Assembly: GCF_003123685.1 (NCBI RefSeq)
Contig: NZ_QCYJ01000021.1
Coordinates: 62,001-126,000, forward strand
DNA: 64,000 bases
Direction of reading: 5' to 3'
Source of the DNA: Nocardia aurea
GTDB taxonomy: Bacteria > Actinomycetota > Actinomycetes > Mycobacteriales > Mycobacteriaceae
Below are positions 31,763-40,074 of the stretch, in pieces. Position 1 is the first letter of the stretch. The number at the start of each line of letters is the position of its first letter. Position numbers and translations under genes: made by a program. The notes beneath the pieces were generated by a model. It searched no databases. It was not told the origin of the DNA and saw nothing but the letters and a program-made list of their open reading frames with translations.

Positions 31763-32425
31763 ATGGTCATATCGAAGCCTGTCTCGCATCGTCGGCCCTC
31801 CCGCCGCACCGCCGTATTCCTGGTGGCCGGTGCGTTGCCGGTGGCCGTCGCCGTCGCCGCCGCTCCCGTATTCGCCACGCCGTACGGCGAACCGTCGGTC
31901 GTGGCGTCGGAACCGGTCCGGGCCACGCCGATCGATGATCCCGCCCCCGAGCAGGCCGCGCCGCCGCAGGCCCCGGTCAACACCATCCGTATCGGTGATA
32001 TCGAGGTCGGCAGGCCCGATTTCATCACCCCCGAACAGGCGCAGCAGATCAACGACGGTTCCGAGGGCGTGGAATCCTCGCTGTCGGACGCGCTCGATTC
32101 GGCCGGTGTCGATCACGCTCGCTCGGACCGGATCGCCGAGGATGTCATCGGCGCGTCGGTGATCGGCGCGTCCGTCGGATCCACCCTCGCCAGCCCGCTC
32201 GCCGCGACCAGCGCGCTGATCGGCGCCGCCACCGGCCTCATCGTCGGCTTTCCGTTCCTGCCCGCCGGTCTCGTCGTCATGCCGGTCGTCTGCGCGGCGA
32301 TCGGCTACGCCGTGATCGCGGTGCCCGCGGCGGCGGTCGGTGCGGCGGTCGGCGCCGTGGTCGGTGCGGTGGAGGGTTCCGTGGCACCGCTGCCCGAGCC
32401 CGCGGCACCCGAGCCGGCGGTGTGA
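31763..32425 (+). CDS. Secreted/membrane protein with Ala-Gly-rich hydrophobic C-terminus
   Basis: A 220-residue protein of unknown function. The ATG at 31763 starts a basic N-terminus (VISKPVSHRRPSRRT) and hydrophobic core with cleavage near VFATP. A Pro/Ala-rich linker leads to IRIGDIEVGRPDFITPEQAQQIND, then a helical segment, then two hydrophobic Gly/Ala-rich stretches (SALIGAATGLIVGFPFLPAGLVVMPVVCAAIGYAVIAV, described here in two parts: the first ends at FPFLP) with GxxxG-like spacing, and a Pro/Glu tail. Similar proteins are common in Nocardia genomes. It is divergent from the iron-box operon, but the box is about 345 bp away. A typical terminator follows. Confidence 0.72.
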   Translation: MVISKPVSHRRPSRRTAVFLVAGALPVAVAVAAAPVFATPYGEPSVVASEPVRATPIDDPAPEQAAPPQAPVNTIRIGDIEVGRPDFITPEQAQQINDGSEGVESSLSDALDSAGVDHARSDRIAEDVIGASVIGASVGSTLASPLAATSALIGAATGLIVGFPFLPAGLVVMPVVCAAIGYAVIAVPAAAVGAAVGAVVGAVEGSVAPLPEPAAPEPAV

Positions 32426-32429
32426 CCAT

Positions 32430-32462
32430 CCCGCCGCCCGCTTCCCGTGGGCGGCGGGTTTT
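32430..32462 (+). terminator. Rho-independent terminator
   Basis: A 10-11 bp G/C stem (CCCGCCGCCC with GGGCGGCGGG) with a small loop is followed by TTTT, starting 5 bp after the stop at 32425. Confidence 0.85.
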
Positions 32463-32572
32463 CGCGCCGGGTGTCGGCCACACCGGTCGACGCGGCGCTT
32501 GCCCTGGCTTGTCGCCGTTGCGATATCCGGGCGTGATATCCGGACGCGCACCCTCTCGGGGATAGTTGGCGC

Positions 32573-33436
32573 ATGCGCGTTGACGGGTCCGTAGGCGAGG
32601 GTGGACAGGCGACACATCGGATCACCGTGGCCGCGGAGGTCGCGTTGTCGGCGGAGGTGGCGGGTGCGGGCAGCCCGCTGGTCCTCGTGCCCGGCGCGGG
32701 CGGCGACCGTGCGACCTGGGACGATCTGTGGCCGACGCTCACCGCGCGTCACCGCTGCGTCCGCTACGACCTGCGTGGCTGCGGCGAGTCGCCGGATCAC
32801 ACCGTCGAGACGTTCCGGCACGCCGACGATCTGGCGGCGCTACTCGACGGCCTTGGACTCGAACGGGTCTCCGTCGCCGGCGTCTCGATGGGCGGCCGGA
32901 TCGCCGTAGATTTCGCGCTGTCCCATTCGGATCGGGTCGACCGGCTGGTCTTGATCAGCCCGAACCTGGCGGGCTGGGACTGGTCGGAGTCGTGGCGGGC
33001 CCGCTGGCGGGAATTGACGCGCACCGCGGTCGGCGGAGACCTCGACACGGCAAGGAGACTCTGGTTCCGGCACCCGCTGTTCGAACCCGCCCGCCGCGAT
33101 CCCGAACTCGCCGCGCGGTTGTGGGCGAGCATCGCCGCGGACACCTGCCGGGTGTGGCTCGACGCGGACAGGGAGGCGCCGCCCGAACGGCCCCACGTCG
33201 AAAGTCTCGGCGAACTGGGGATGCCGGTGCTGCTGATCACCGGCCAGCGCGACGTGGAGGATCTGCGCCTCATCGCCGAGATCGTCACCGCGATGGTGCC
33301 GGGACTGCGTCGCGTCGACCTGCCCGACACCGGGCACCTGCCGCACGTCGAACGTCCGGCCGAGACCGCGGCCGAGATCGTGGCCTTCCTCGCGGGCGCG
33401 CCGAACCCGACGGCGACCGCTACCGCGGGCGGGTGA
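32573..33436 (+). CDS. Alpha/beta hydrolase
   Basis: A 287-residue single-domain hydrolase. The oxyanion-hole region is LVLVPGAGGDRATWDD, the nucleophile elbow GVSMGGRIAVDFAL with catalytic Ser, the acid is probably the Asp in LLITGQRDVEDLR, and the catalytic His lies in DTGHLPHVERP. The cap region has SWRARWRELTRTAVGGD. Such proteins hydrolyse esters or C-C bonds. The ATG at 32573 lies 6 bases after a GATAGT sequence and has no clear Shine-Dalgarno, suggesting a leaderless mRNA. Its 3' end overlaps the convergent DapB-like gene by 17 bp. Substrate unknown. Confidence 0.87.
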   Translation: MRVDGSVGEGGQATHRITVAAEVALSAEVAGAGSPLVLVPGAGGDRATWDDLWPTLTARHRCVRYDLRGCGESPDHTVETFRHADDLAALLDGLGLERVSVAGVSMGGRIAVDFALSHSDRVDRLVLISPNLAGWDWSESWRARWRELTRTAVGGDLDTARRLWFRHPLFEPARRDPELAARLWASIAADTCRVWLDADREAPPERPHVESLGELGMPVLLITGQRDVEDLRLIAEIVTAMVPGLRRVDLPDTGHLPHVERPAETAAEIVAFLAGAPNPTATATAGG

Positions 33437-34343
33437 TCAGACGCTCGTCGGGCATCAGGTAGGTGATCGACAGATCGCGGTGCGCGATCCCCTGACCGCT
33501 GTCGTGGATCGGGCGCACCGCGTCGAGCAGGCCGACGCAGGTCAGGTGGTCGGCGGGATGAACCCCCTGCCCGGCGTCGAACCGCAGCGTCGTCGCACCC
33601 TTCGCGGTATCGGTGCTGGTGACCAGGCGATAGCGCAGTGGCGGATCGTCGGTGGTGCGCGCGCTCCAGGTCGAGCGGTAGCCGATGCGCGGGCCGAGAG
33701 CGCGGTCGACGGTCACCTTCTCGACGGTGCCCGCGTCGTCGACGCGCACCTCGACCGTCACCACCGGGCGCGCCTCCGGGTCGCTCGCGCCCGCGAAGAC
33801 CGCGTCCTCCAGCGCGTGCAATCCCGCTTCGTAGTAGTCGGCGACCGCCGCGACGGCCGACCGTGCCGCGACCTCCGTGCCGCCGATACCGATATCGCCC
33901 AGGGTGTTCCACGGATACACCCCGGCGGCGGGGAGTTCGAGTTCTTCCTCGAGTTCGATCCGGCGGATGTCGGTGGTCACCTCCGAGAGCGAGCGCAGGA
34001 TCCTGGTCGCGATCGCGGTCTGGAAACCGCCTGTCGCGTGGAAGGTCGAGTCACCGGCCCGGCACGCCTCGCGGAGGTCGGTGACCGGCAGGTCCGCGCC
34101 GGGCGGCAGCGCCGACACCACGTCGTAGCCGTCGCGCAGCAGGCGCGGCACCACGTCTTTCGGTGCGTCGGTGGCGATCTCGGCGAGGGTCGGCACGTAC
34201 AGGACGCACGCGGTGCCCTCGGGTACGGCCGGCGCGGACGTCGTCCGGCCGGTCGAGCGCAGGTCGGGACGGCGGTCGACTCCGGCGACGAGTCGATCGG
34301 CTACCGGTCCCGTGCCGAATACGGCGACCGCGACGGTGCTCAT
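33420..34343 (-). CDS. DapB-like dehydrogenase, divergent copy
   Basis: A 307-residue Rossmann protein related to the DapB-like proteins at 27013, 34340 and 63064 but reduced. The start STVAVAVFGTGPVADRLVAGVD is the dinucleotide-binding turn; CVLYVPTLAEI and YDVVSALPPGADLP mirror DCVVYNP and NMVTTA of the longer relatives. The ATG at 34343 overlaps the stop of the neighbouring DapB-like gene as ATGA, so two members of the family are cotranscribed and may form a heteromer. Unlike them it lacks the closing MPPIHAIPAVVAAAPG block. It ends DERLITRPR and overlaps the convergent hydrolase gene. Substrate unknown. Confidence 0.72.
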   Translation of the reverse strand: MSTVAVAVFGTGPVADRLVAGVDRRPDLRSTGRTTSAPAVPEGTACVLYVPTLAEIATDAPKDVVPRLLRDGYDVVSALPPGADLPVTDLREACRAGDSTFHATGGFQTAIATRILRSLSEVTTDIRRIELEEELELPAAGVYPWNTLGDIGIGGTEVAARSAVAAVADYYEAGLHALEDAVFAGASDPEARPVVTVEVRVDDAGTVEKVTVDRALGPRIGYRSTWSARTTDDPPLRYRLVTSTDTAKGATTLRFDAGQGVHPADHLTCVGLLDAVRPIHDSGQGIAHRDLSITYLMPDERLITRPR

Positions 34344-35629
34344 GCGTTCTCCAGTCGGTAGCGCGGGGTCAGATCCGGCATCGCGACTCCCGGTGGCGCG
34401 GCGCACAATTCGGGCACCGCGGCGAGCATGGCCCGCACCGAGATATCGGTGACCGCCGACCAGTCCGCGCTGTAGGCCTCATCGTCCATCTCGTTGCGCA
34501 TCTCGACCCGGCACGGACTGCCGTCCAGGGTGATCACATGTCCGCCGGACAGACTGCGCGGATGGTCGGGTCCGAGATGGGCGTTGCCGGAGCCGACGTG
34601 CCAGCATTCCTCGTTGGTCATGAAGAGGCGGTCGCCGATGTAGCCGCGATAGGTCATATGGATGGCGCCGACGGTGCCGGGTTCGATCACCGTGCCGCCC
34701 GCGCGCACCCTGGCCCGCGCGGGAACGGGATAGATGTGGCGTTCCACGCGCACCGCGTCGGACCCGATGCCGAACAGGGCGTGGCCGACATTGCCGAGCA
34801 CATCGTTGAAATAGAAGTGCTGCATCAGACCGATCGCGTGATCGGAGTCGACGGAGCCCAGCGGCGTCCCGAATCCCAGACTCTCCAGACCGCCCCACAT
34901 GCCGTCGGGCGCGGCGGACAGATCGCCGACCTCGAGGAAGCGCACCTCGGTGACCTCGTCGAGCACCCCGGCCAGTCGCAGCAGTACCTGTTCGACCATC
35001 AGGCCCGGGTGCAGGCCGGTGCCGTGCAACGAGACGCCGCCCTTCTCGCAGGCTGCCTGGAGTCGGCTTCCCAAGGGGCGTCGGGGAAGCGCGCGATCGA
35101 CGACCGGACCCGCGAGTCGCTCGACGGCGGGGCGGAATGGCCGGGCGGGGGCGGAGTCCAGCGCGCGCACACCCCATTTCAGCGCCGTCAGCGCGGGGCG
35201 CAGGCTCGGCCCGAACGCGTCACCGGTGACCTTCATATCCGCGACCGTGCGCAGCACCGACAGCGGTGTGCGCGAGGCCGACAGCCAGTTCGTCATCGAC
35301 GGGTTGTGATACGAGGCGGCCGAGACCACGTTCTTCCCCGATTCGAGCAGATCCACCACGTCGGCGTCCGCGCCGCGCAGCAGCGACGGCGTGGTCGGCG
35401 TGTGGACGACGCAGTCGGCGTCGAGGGCGAGAATCGCCTCCTTGGATGTCGTCGCCGCGACGCCGACCGGTGCGAGGCCGACGAGTTCGCCGATATCCCT
35501 GCCGTCCTTGTGCGGACTGAAGACCTTGACGCCGACCACATCGAATTCGGGGGATCGCAGCGCGGTCAGGAGCGCGCGCCCACCCATGTCTCCCGGCCCC
35601 CAGATGACGAGCCGATACGGACGTGTCAC
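34340..35629 (-). CDS. DapB-like NAD(P)-dependent dehydrogenase
   Basis: A 429-residue Rossmann protein, longer than the 353-residue relative at 27013. The GTG at 35629 has AAGGAGG upstream and starts TRPYRLVIWGPGDMGGRAL. Shared motifs are KVFSPHKDGRDIGELVG, DCVVHTPTTPSLL, KNVVSAASYHNP, HGTGLHPGLMVEQVLL and AMLAAVPELCAAPPGV. An insertion of about 70 residues (TPLSVLRTVADMKVTGDAF and on) lies between the NAD-binding and catalytic parts. The second, shorter copy follows with a four-base overlap. A 24-bp palindrome lies 28 bp upstream. The family is linked to amine/amino-acid dehydrogenation; substrate here unknown. Confidence 0.8.
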   Translation of the reverse strand: MTRPYRLVIWGPGDMGGRALLTALRSPEFDVVGVKVFSPHKDGRDIGELVGLAPVGVAATTSKEAILALDADCVVHTPTTPSLLRGADADVVDLLESGKNVVSAASYHNPSMTNWLSASRTPLSVLRTVADMKVTGDAFGPSLRPALTALKWGVRALDSAPARPFRPAVERLAGPVVDRALPRRPLGSRLQAACEKGGVSLHGTGLHPGLMVEQVLLRLAGVLDEVTEVRFLEVGDLSAAPDGMWGGLESLGFGTPLGSVDSDHAIGLMQHFYFNDVLGNVGHALFGIGSDAVRVERHIYPVPARARVRAGGTVIEPGTVGAIHMTYRGYIGDRLFMTNEECWHVGSGNAHLGPDHPRSLSGGHVITLDGSPCRVEMRNEMDDEAYSADWSAVTDISVRAMLAAVPELCAAPPGVAMPDLTPRYRLENA

Positions 35630-35656
35630 AACCGCCTCCTTGCCGTTGGAGACATG

Positions 35657-35680
35657 TGTAACACACCGAAAGAAGTTACA
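35657..35680. promoter_or_regulatory. Operator candidate before the paired DapB-like genes
   Basis: TGTAAC-N12-GTTACA is a perfect inverted repeat 28 bp upstream of the GTG at 35629, followed by an overlapping AGAAGTT-N18-AACTTCT repeat (35671-35702). Position over the likely promoter suggests repression by a TetR- or MarR-type dimer encoded elsewhere. Confidence 0.55.
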
Positions 35681-35808
35681 TACCATTCTTGTGGCAACTT
35701 CTCTTGCCAGATTTCCGTTCGCTGGAGTCAGGGTCGGCGAACAGGTCTTTCCGTGAAATCCGGGTCGAGCCGTGACGGGAAGCTAGCGGTGATTCGCGGT
35801 TGCTCTAC

Positions 35809-36279
35809 CTATCGGGCGTTCTCGGCTCCCTCGGCCAGCGCGGCGAGATTCTCGATCGAGGCGAGCAGTTTCTCCGCCGTGGTCGCCTTCGCGCGCACCA
35901 GACGTTTCGGATCGGTCAGCCGCGACCAGTCGTAGGTGTGGGTGACCCGGGTGAGGCCGTCCCCGGCGGGTTCGAGTTCCCAGCGCCAGAGATGGCCGGG
36001 CGGTTCCTGGTCCGGCTCGGAAGGCAGCCAGGCGATACGTCGCCCTTCCTCGAACTCCACCACCCGGTTGTGGCGCACCGCGCCGTTGGTCAGCGCCATG
36101 ACGAAGACCTCGCCCGCACCGCGCACTCGCTGTCCCGCCGATGCCTCGTTCAGGTTGTCGTTACCGTCCCATCGTGGCTGCTGGGCGGGATCGGCGATCA
36201 ACTCGAAGATCCGCTCCGCGTCGGCCGCGATCTCGCGTTCGGCCGACACGACCTGCGGTAGCTCGCTGATATCTGTCAT
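35809..36279 (-). CDS. SRPBCC family protein (polyketide cyclase/dehydrase-like)
   Basis: A 156-residue helix-grip protein. The start VVSAEREIAADAERIFELIADPAQQPRWDGN is the typical first strand and helix with the PxRWDG loop. VRHNRVVEFEEGRRIAWLPS and GHLWRWELEPAGDGLTRVTHTYDWSRLTDPKR form the central sheet, and the closing helix RAKATTAEKLLASIENLAAL is present. Such proteins bind hydrophobic ligands. The ATG at 36279 is the first good start. It is divergent from the small oxidoreductase at 36349, with only 69 bp between. No substrate can be named. Confidence 0.84.
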   Translation of the reverse strand: MTDISELPQVVSAEREIAADAERIFELIADPAQQPRWDGNDNLNEASAGQRVRGAGEVFVMALTNGAVRHNRVVEFEEGRRIAWLPSEPDQEPPGHLWRWELEPAGDGLTRVTHTYDWSRLTDPKRLVRAKATTAEKLLASIENLAALAEGAENAR

Positions 36280-36348
36280 GGCTCGATCGAATCACCCTTC
36301 CGCCCGCGGTGCCAGCATTCGGTCACCCCGTGAACGTAAAGTGGAGTC

Positions 36349-36771
36349 ATGGCACTGACTTCGCAAGAACGACAGGAGTTCCTCGCCCAACCCCATATCG
36401 GCGCGCTCGCGGTCGCCGCGAGTCCGGACCGCGCCCCGCTCAATGTGCCGATCTGGTACCAGTACTCACCCGGCTCCGAACTCTGGGTACTGACCGGGAC
36501 ACATTCGACGAAGATCCGGCTGCTGGAGGCGGCCGGGCGTTTCAGCATCATGGCGCAGGTCGTGACGCCGACCGTCCGCTACGTGACCGCCGAAGGCCCG
36601 ATCACCCGCACCGAACCCATGAAGGACGGCATGCTGCGCGAGATGGCCGCCCGCTACCTCCCCGCCGAAAAGGTCGACCCCTACCTGGAATTCGCGCAAT
36701 CCCACGGCGAACAGGTCGCGGTCTTCATGCGCCCGGACCATTGGCTCTCCGCCGACTTGGGCGCGATCTGA
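36349..36771 (+). CDS. Pyridoxamine 5'-phosphate oxidase-fold protein (FMN/F420 type)
   Basis: A 140-residue split-barrel flavin/F420-type protein. The start LTSQERQEFLAQPHIGALAVAASPDRAPLNVPIWYQY contains the usual HIGxLAV and substrate-side PLNVPIWY strands. STKIRLLEAAGRFSIMAQ is the cofactor phosphate region. It most likely reduces or oxidises a small molecule or binds the cofactor. The ATG at 36349 lies 6 bases after TAAAGT, so the mRNA may be leaderless, although GGAG is also close. It shares the divergent promoter region with the SRPBCC gene. Confidence 0.82.
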   Translation: MALTSQERQEFLAQPHIGALAVAASPDRAPLNVPIWYQYSPGSELWVLTGTHSTKIRLLEAAGRFSIMAQVVTPTVRYVTAEGPITRTEPMKDGMLREMAARYLPAEKVDPYLEFAQSHGEQVAVFMRPDHWLSADLGAI

Positions 36772-36906
36772 GGGAACCGTCGTCGGCGAGACCACTTTGT
36801 CGACGGGGCCGACAGACGCCCGGCCTCCCGCCAGTGGACCACGCCGCGCAGGGTGATCGAACTCGCGACCGCGTTGGGGGTCGACCTGCCGGAATTGCCG
36901 CGCTGA
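36772..36906 (+). pseudogene. Possible C-terminal remnant of an XRE-type HTH gene
   Basis: In the frame of the preceding gene, directly after its stop, a 44-codon stretch ends STPRRVIELATALGVDLPELPR, which resembles the last HTH helix and tail of XRE regulators (RRVIELATALGVDLPEL). The rest of an HTH domain is not seen. It may be a relic of a lost regulator, or chance. Confidence 0.25.
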
Positions 36907-37035
36907 TCGGGATCGCCTGTGCCGCCTTCTTTCTCGAAACAGGGATGCGCGGTGCACGGGTCTCGTCCGTGCGGTTTCCGCTCGCGTCGAACACCCCGAT
37001 CGGTCTTGCCCGGCCGCGTCGGTAGGGTGGCGCGT

Positions 37036-37875
37036 ATGCAGGTCGGGCAGCCGAGTCGAACCGCGATGGCCGTGGCGCACGCACGGGCGTACCACCAGGT
37101 CGCGGACGAGCCGAGGGTTTTCACCGACCCGCTTGCGGTGCGGATCATCGGTGAATCCGCGGTGCGCTCGAACGAATTCGACGACGGTCTCGATCGGGAT
37201 CTGGCTCGTCGCCGTCGATTGTTCATCGCGGCGCGCAGTCGTTTCGCCGACGATGTGGTCGCCGAGGCCGTCGCCGCCGGGACCGATCAGGTGGTGATCC
37301 TCGGCGCCGGACTCGATACGTCCGCCTACCGCGATCCGCACCCCGACGTGCGCTTCTTCGAGGTCGACCACCCGGACACCCAGGCATGGAAGCGGCGGCG
37401 CCTGGCCGAGACCGGCATCGCGATTCCCCCGGCGCTGACCTTCGCCCCGGTCGATTTCGAACAATCGACGCTGGCGTCCGGGCTCGCGTCGGCGGGATTC
37501 GACCGCGCCCGCCCGGCCGTGTTCGTCTGGCTCGGCGTCACGATGTACCTCACTCTCCCGTCGATCCACGACACGCTGCGCTATATCGCCGACCAGGGCG
37601 GCGCCACCGAGGTGGTGTTCGACTACCTGTACCCCGCCGCCACCGCGACCCCCGAATACGGGACGGCGCAGCGCGAGCGCGCGGATCGCGTTGCCGCGGT
37701 GGGAGAACCGTGGCTCAGCTACTTCACCGCGGACCGGATCCGCGCCGACCTGGTGGACTCCGGATTCGCGCGAGTCGAGGACCGGTCCGCGGCGCAGTTG
37801 CTGGCCGTGTATGGGATCGGAACGACTGCGAGTCCCGCTGATTCGGGGCCGCATCTGGTGCGCGCACGTACCTGA
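37036..37875 (+). CDS. SAM-dependent methyltransferase, PPM1/TIGR00027 type
   Basis: A 279-residue methyltransferase of the leucine-carboxyl-methyltransferase-like group expanded in mycobacteria and Nocardia. The start QPSRTAMAVAHARAYHQVADEPRVFTDPLAVRIIG is family-specific. Motif I is VVILGAGLDTSAYRDPHPDVRFFEVDHPDTQAWK, and VFVWLGVTMYLTLPSIHDTLRYI is motif III. Substrates of this group are mostly unknown, often presumed to be lipids or acids. The ATG at 37036 lies 7 bases after TAGGGT (leaderless pattern). The last 37 bp of the gene are copied 122 bp downstream (see repeat), a sign of local duplication. Confidence 0.86.
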   Translation: MQVGQPSRTAMAVAHARAYHQVADEPRVFTDPLAVRIIGESAVRSNEFDDGLDRDLARRRRLFIAARSRFADDVVAEAVAAGTDQVVILGAGLDTSAYRDPHPDVRFFEVDHPDTQAWKRRRLAETGIAIPPALTFAPVDFEQSTLASGLASAGFDRARPAVFVWLGVTMYLTLPSIHDTLRYIADQGGATEVVFDYLYPAATATPEYGTAQRERADRVAAVGEPWLSYFTADRIRADLVDSGFARVEDRSAAQLLAVYGIGTTASPADSGPHLVRART

Positions 37876-38159
37876 TCGACCGCTGTCTACGGCGGAGTCC
37901 GAGGCCCGCACCGCTGGGGAGGAACCAGGCATGCGGTGGAACCGGGTGTGCCCTTCCCGCTGATTCGGGGCCGCAACTGGTCCGCGCACGTATCCGCTCG
38001 GCTCTCGGACGAGTTCGAGTCTCGCCACTGGGAGGGAGGGATAGCGCGTGCGCGGAACCGGGCGTGCGTTGTTCAGTCGGCCGCCCGGAAGGCGTCGAGT
38101 CGGTCGCGTGCTCGCGTCGGCACGCTCGACGTTCGGTCGGCCGCCCGGAAGGGCTCGAG
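37834..38159 (+). repeat. Decayed tandem duplications after the methyltransferase gene
   Basis: The gene end 37834-37870 (CCCGCTGATTCGGGGCCGCA and on) recurs at 37956-37992 with two mismatches, and the following 80 bases are loosely similar too. A second pair, 38071-38099 and 38131-38159 (GTCGGCCGCCCGGAAGG), is spaced exactly 60 bp. The 354-base gap has no gene of its own. Confidence 0.65.
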
Positions 38160-38229
38160 CCCTGGTTAGGCGTGTGCTGGGCGGCACGCCCGACTGTCGG
38201 AGGCCGACCTCCGCACAGACGCGCCTCGT

Positions 38230-39135
38230 TCAGCGCGCCGAGGTCCGGTCGATGGTGAAGTCCTGGATGAGAGCGGCGAGTTCGATCGGCCGGTCGCCCT
38301 GGACGGAATGTCCGGCGTCGGTGACGATCTCGATCCGCGCCTCGGGCTGGCGGCGCAGGAATTCGGCGGTGTCTGCGTCGTCGACGACCGGTGAACGCGC
38401 ACCGCGGACGAGCATGGGCGCGGTGGCGAGCGCGGAGACGTCCTCCCACAGCGGGCCGAAGTCGAGTGTGCCGTCCGCGGTGGGACGTATCCGGTCGTAG
38501 CGCCAGATCCAGCGACCGTTGTCCTGTTCGCGCGCGTTGTGGAGGATGCCGCGACGCAGTGACCGGACCGACCGGCCGGGATTGTGCGTGACGGTGCGTT
38601 CGAGGATCTCGTCGAAGGACGCGAAATCGGCGGGGCCGTGCACGAAGGCGGTGATGGCCGCCGTCTTCCCGGGATGGTCGCCGGTGCCGGGGGTGACGTC
38701 GACCAGGACCAGGCGCCGGACCAGGTCCGGGCGGCGAGCGGCCAGGCGCAGCGCGGTCAGACCACCCAGCGACATGCCCACGATCGCCTGCGCGCCGGGT
38801 GCGAGCGCGTCCACGGCGGTCGCGACGGCCGCGGCCAGACGGTCGGGCGTGTACCCGTGGTCGGGCCACCAGTCGGAATGGCCGTGGCCGGGCAGATCGA
38901 TCGCGACGAGTGGCCGGTTCAGCGCCAGCGCCACCGTGTCCCAGGTGTGGGCGTTCTGCGCGCCGCCGTGCAGCAGGACGAGTTCCGGATCGACCTCACC
39001 CCAGCGCAGCGCGCTGATATTCGCACCGTTGCCGATCTCGGCGGAAACCCTGCGCACCCGCGGCGCGCCCGACCACGGCAGCCCCGCCTCCTCGGCGTTC
39101 TCGGCGAACAGTCCGAATTCGTCATACTCCGACAT
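38230..39135 (-). CDS. Alpha/beta hydrolase
   Basis: A 301-residue hydrolase. Visible motifs are LVLLHGGAQNAHTWDTV (oxyanion hole), AIVGMSLGGLTALRLA (nucleophile Ser), LVRGARSPVVDDAD (acid region) and DAGHSVQGDRP (catalytic His). The long N-terminal 40 residues and a cap rich in Arg (SVRSLRRGILHNAREQDNGRWIWRYD) match esterase/epoxide-hydrolase-like proteins frequent in mycolata. The ATG at 39135 is the natural start. A short tandem-repeat array (39192-39279) lies just upstream and might affect its promoter. Substrate unknown. Confidence 0.86.
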   Translation of the reverse strand: MSEYDEFGLFAENAEEAGLPWSGAPRVRRVSAEIGNGANISALRWGEVDPELVLLHGGAQNAHTWDTVALALNRPLVAIDLPGHGHSDWWPDHGYTPDRLAAAVATAVDALAPGAQAIVGMSLGGLTALRLAARRPDLVRRLVLVDVTPGTGDHPGKTAAITAFVHGPADFASFDEILERTVTHNPGRSVRSLRRGILHNAREQDNGRWIWRYDRIRPTADGTLDFGPLWEDVSALATAPMLVRGARSPVVDDADTAEFLRRQPEARIEIVTDAGHSVQGDRPIELAALIQDFTIDRTSAR

Positions 39136-39191
39136 ACCCGACAGTATGCGTCGGCTCTGTCGCGATGCCCAGGTATCGCGACGGCTCGAGC

Positions 39192-39279
39192 CGAAGGCCG
39201 CCGCCCGGCCCGAAGGCGCCGCCCGGCCCGAAGGCGCCGCCCGGCCCGAAGGCGCCGCCCGGCCCGAAGGCCGCCGCGG
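39192..39279. repeat. Tandem array of 18-bp GC-rich units
   Basis: Units at 39192, 39211, 39229 and 39247 plus a partial one at 39265 read CGAAGGCGCCGCCCGGCC with small changes (the first is 19 bp). The same GCCGCCCGGCCCGAA string forms the left arm of the terminator at 39359-39395, so the array may be copied from it. Confidence 0.85.
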
Positions 39280-39358
39280 AGTCGCATGTCTCCGTCCGGG
39301 TCGGACGTCGCTGGTCGCCGACTCGCAATGTCCACGGCTCGGCCGCCACTCGGAGACG

Positions 39359-39395
39359 CCGCCGCCCGGCCCGAACGTGTCGGGCCGGGCGGCGG
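39359..39395. terminator. Strong hairpin terminator after CoA-transferase operon
   Basis: A perfect 16-bp stem (CCGCCGCCCGGCCCGA with its complement) closes a 5-base loop, starting 20 bp after the stop of the leftward CoA-transferase operon at 39415. Confidence 0.85.
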
Positions 39396-39414
39396 TGAAC
39401 GGCGGTGTCGCCGA

Positions 39415-40074
39415 TCAGCTCACGACACTGTCGACGATCAGCGGCGCGCCGGTGGCGGCCACGACCTGTTCGGTGGTGACGCCCGGCGCGAGTTCGCGCA
39501 GGACCAGGGTGCCGTCGCCGGGGATGTCGATGACGGCCAGATCGGTGATGATCCGGTCGACGACGCGACGGCCCGTCAGCGGCAGGGTGCACGCTTCGAC
39601 GATCTTGGGGTTGCCGTCGCGGTCGGTGTGCTCCATCAGCACGATGACCCGTCCCGCGCCGTGGACCAGGTCCATGGCGCCGCCCATGCCCTTGACCATC
39701 TTGCCGGGCACCATCCAGTTGGCGAGGTCACCGTGGCGTGACACCTGCATGCCGCCGAGGACGGCGGTGTTGATGTGACCGCCGCGGATCATGCCGAACG
39801 ACAGCGCGGAATCGAAGAACGCGGCGCCGGGCAGGACGGTGACCGTCTCCTTGCCCGCGTTGATCAGATCCGCGTCGACGGCGTCGGGTGTCGGGTACGG
39901 CCCGGTGCCGAGGATGCCGTTCTCCGAATGCAGGGTGACCTTGACATCGGGGCTCAGGAAGCCGGGAATCAGTGTCGGCAAACCGATTCCGAGGTTCACG
40001 TACTCGCCGTCGGTGAGTTCGGCGGCGGCGCGCGCGGCCATCTGGTCGCGGGTCCATCCTGTGCGTGTGGTCAT
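39415..40074 (-). CDS. scoB: 3-oxoacid CoA-transferase, subunit B
   Basis: A 219-residue beta subunit. The catalytic Glu that forms the glutamyl-CoA thioester lies in [16 protein letters not shown]. The surrounding [22 protein letters not shown] and [40 protein letters not shown] (in two blocks around GDLANWM) are conserved in ScoB/PcaJ proteins. It transfers CoA from succinyl-CoA to acetoacetate or 3-oxoadipate. The ATG (40074) overlaps the stop of subunit A. An IclR-type gene divergent from the operon suits a PcaR-like role, but the choice between acetoacetate and 3-oxoadipate is open. Confidence 0.9.
   Translation of the reverse strand: MTTRTGWTRDQMAARAAAELTDGEYVNLGIGLPTLIPGFLSPDVKVTLHSENGILGTGPYPTPDAVDADLINAGKETVTVLPGAAFFDSALSFGMIRGGHINTAVLGGMQVSRHGDLANWMVPGKMVKGMGGAMDLVHGAGRVIVLMEHTDRDGNPKIVEACTLPLTGRRVVDRIITDLAVIDIPGDGTLVLRELAPGVTTEQVVAATGAPLIVDSVVS

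Noticed and set aside
34163..35935. Open frame of 590 codons on the plus strand
   Set aside because: Antisense to the DapB-like gene, with no family character.
36466..38187. Open frame of 573 codons on the minus strand
   Set aside because: Opposes the PPOX-fold and methyltransferase genes; low-complexity Arg-rich sequence.
39192..39279. CRISPR-like array
   Set aside because: Units are directly adjacent with no spacers and differ little; it is a simple tandem repeat. The same holds for 45575-45670.
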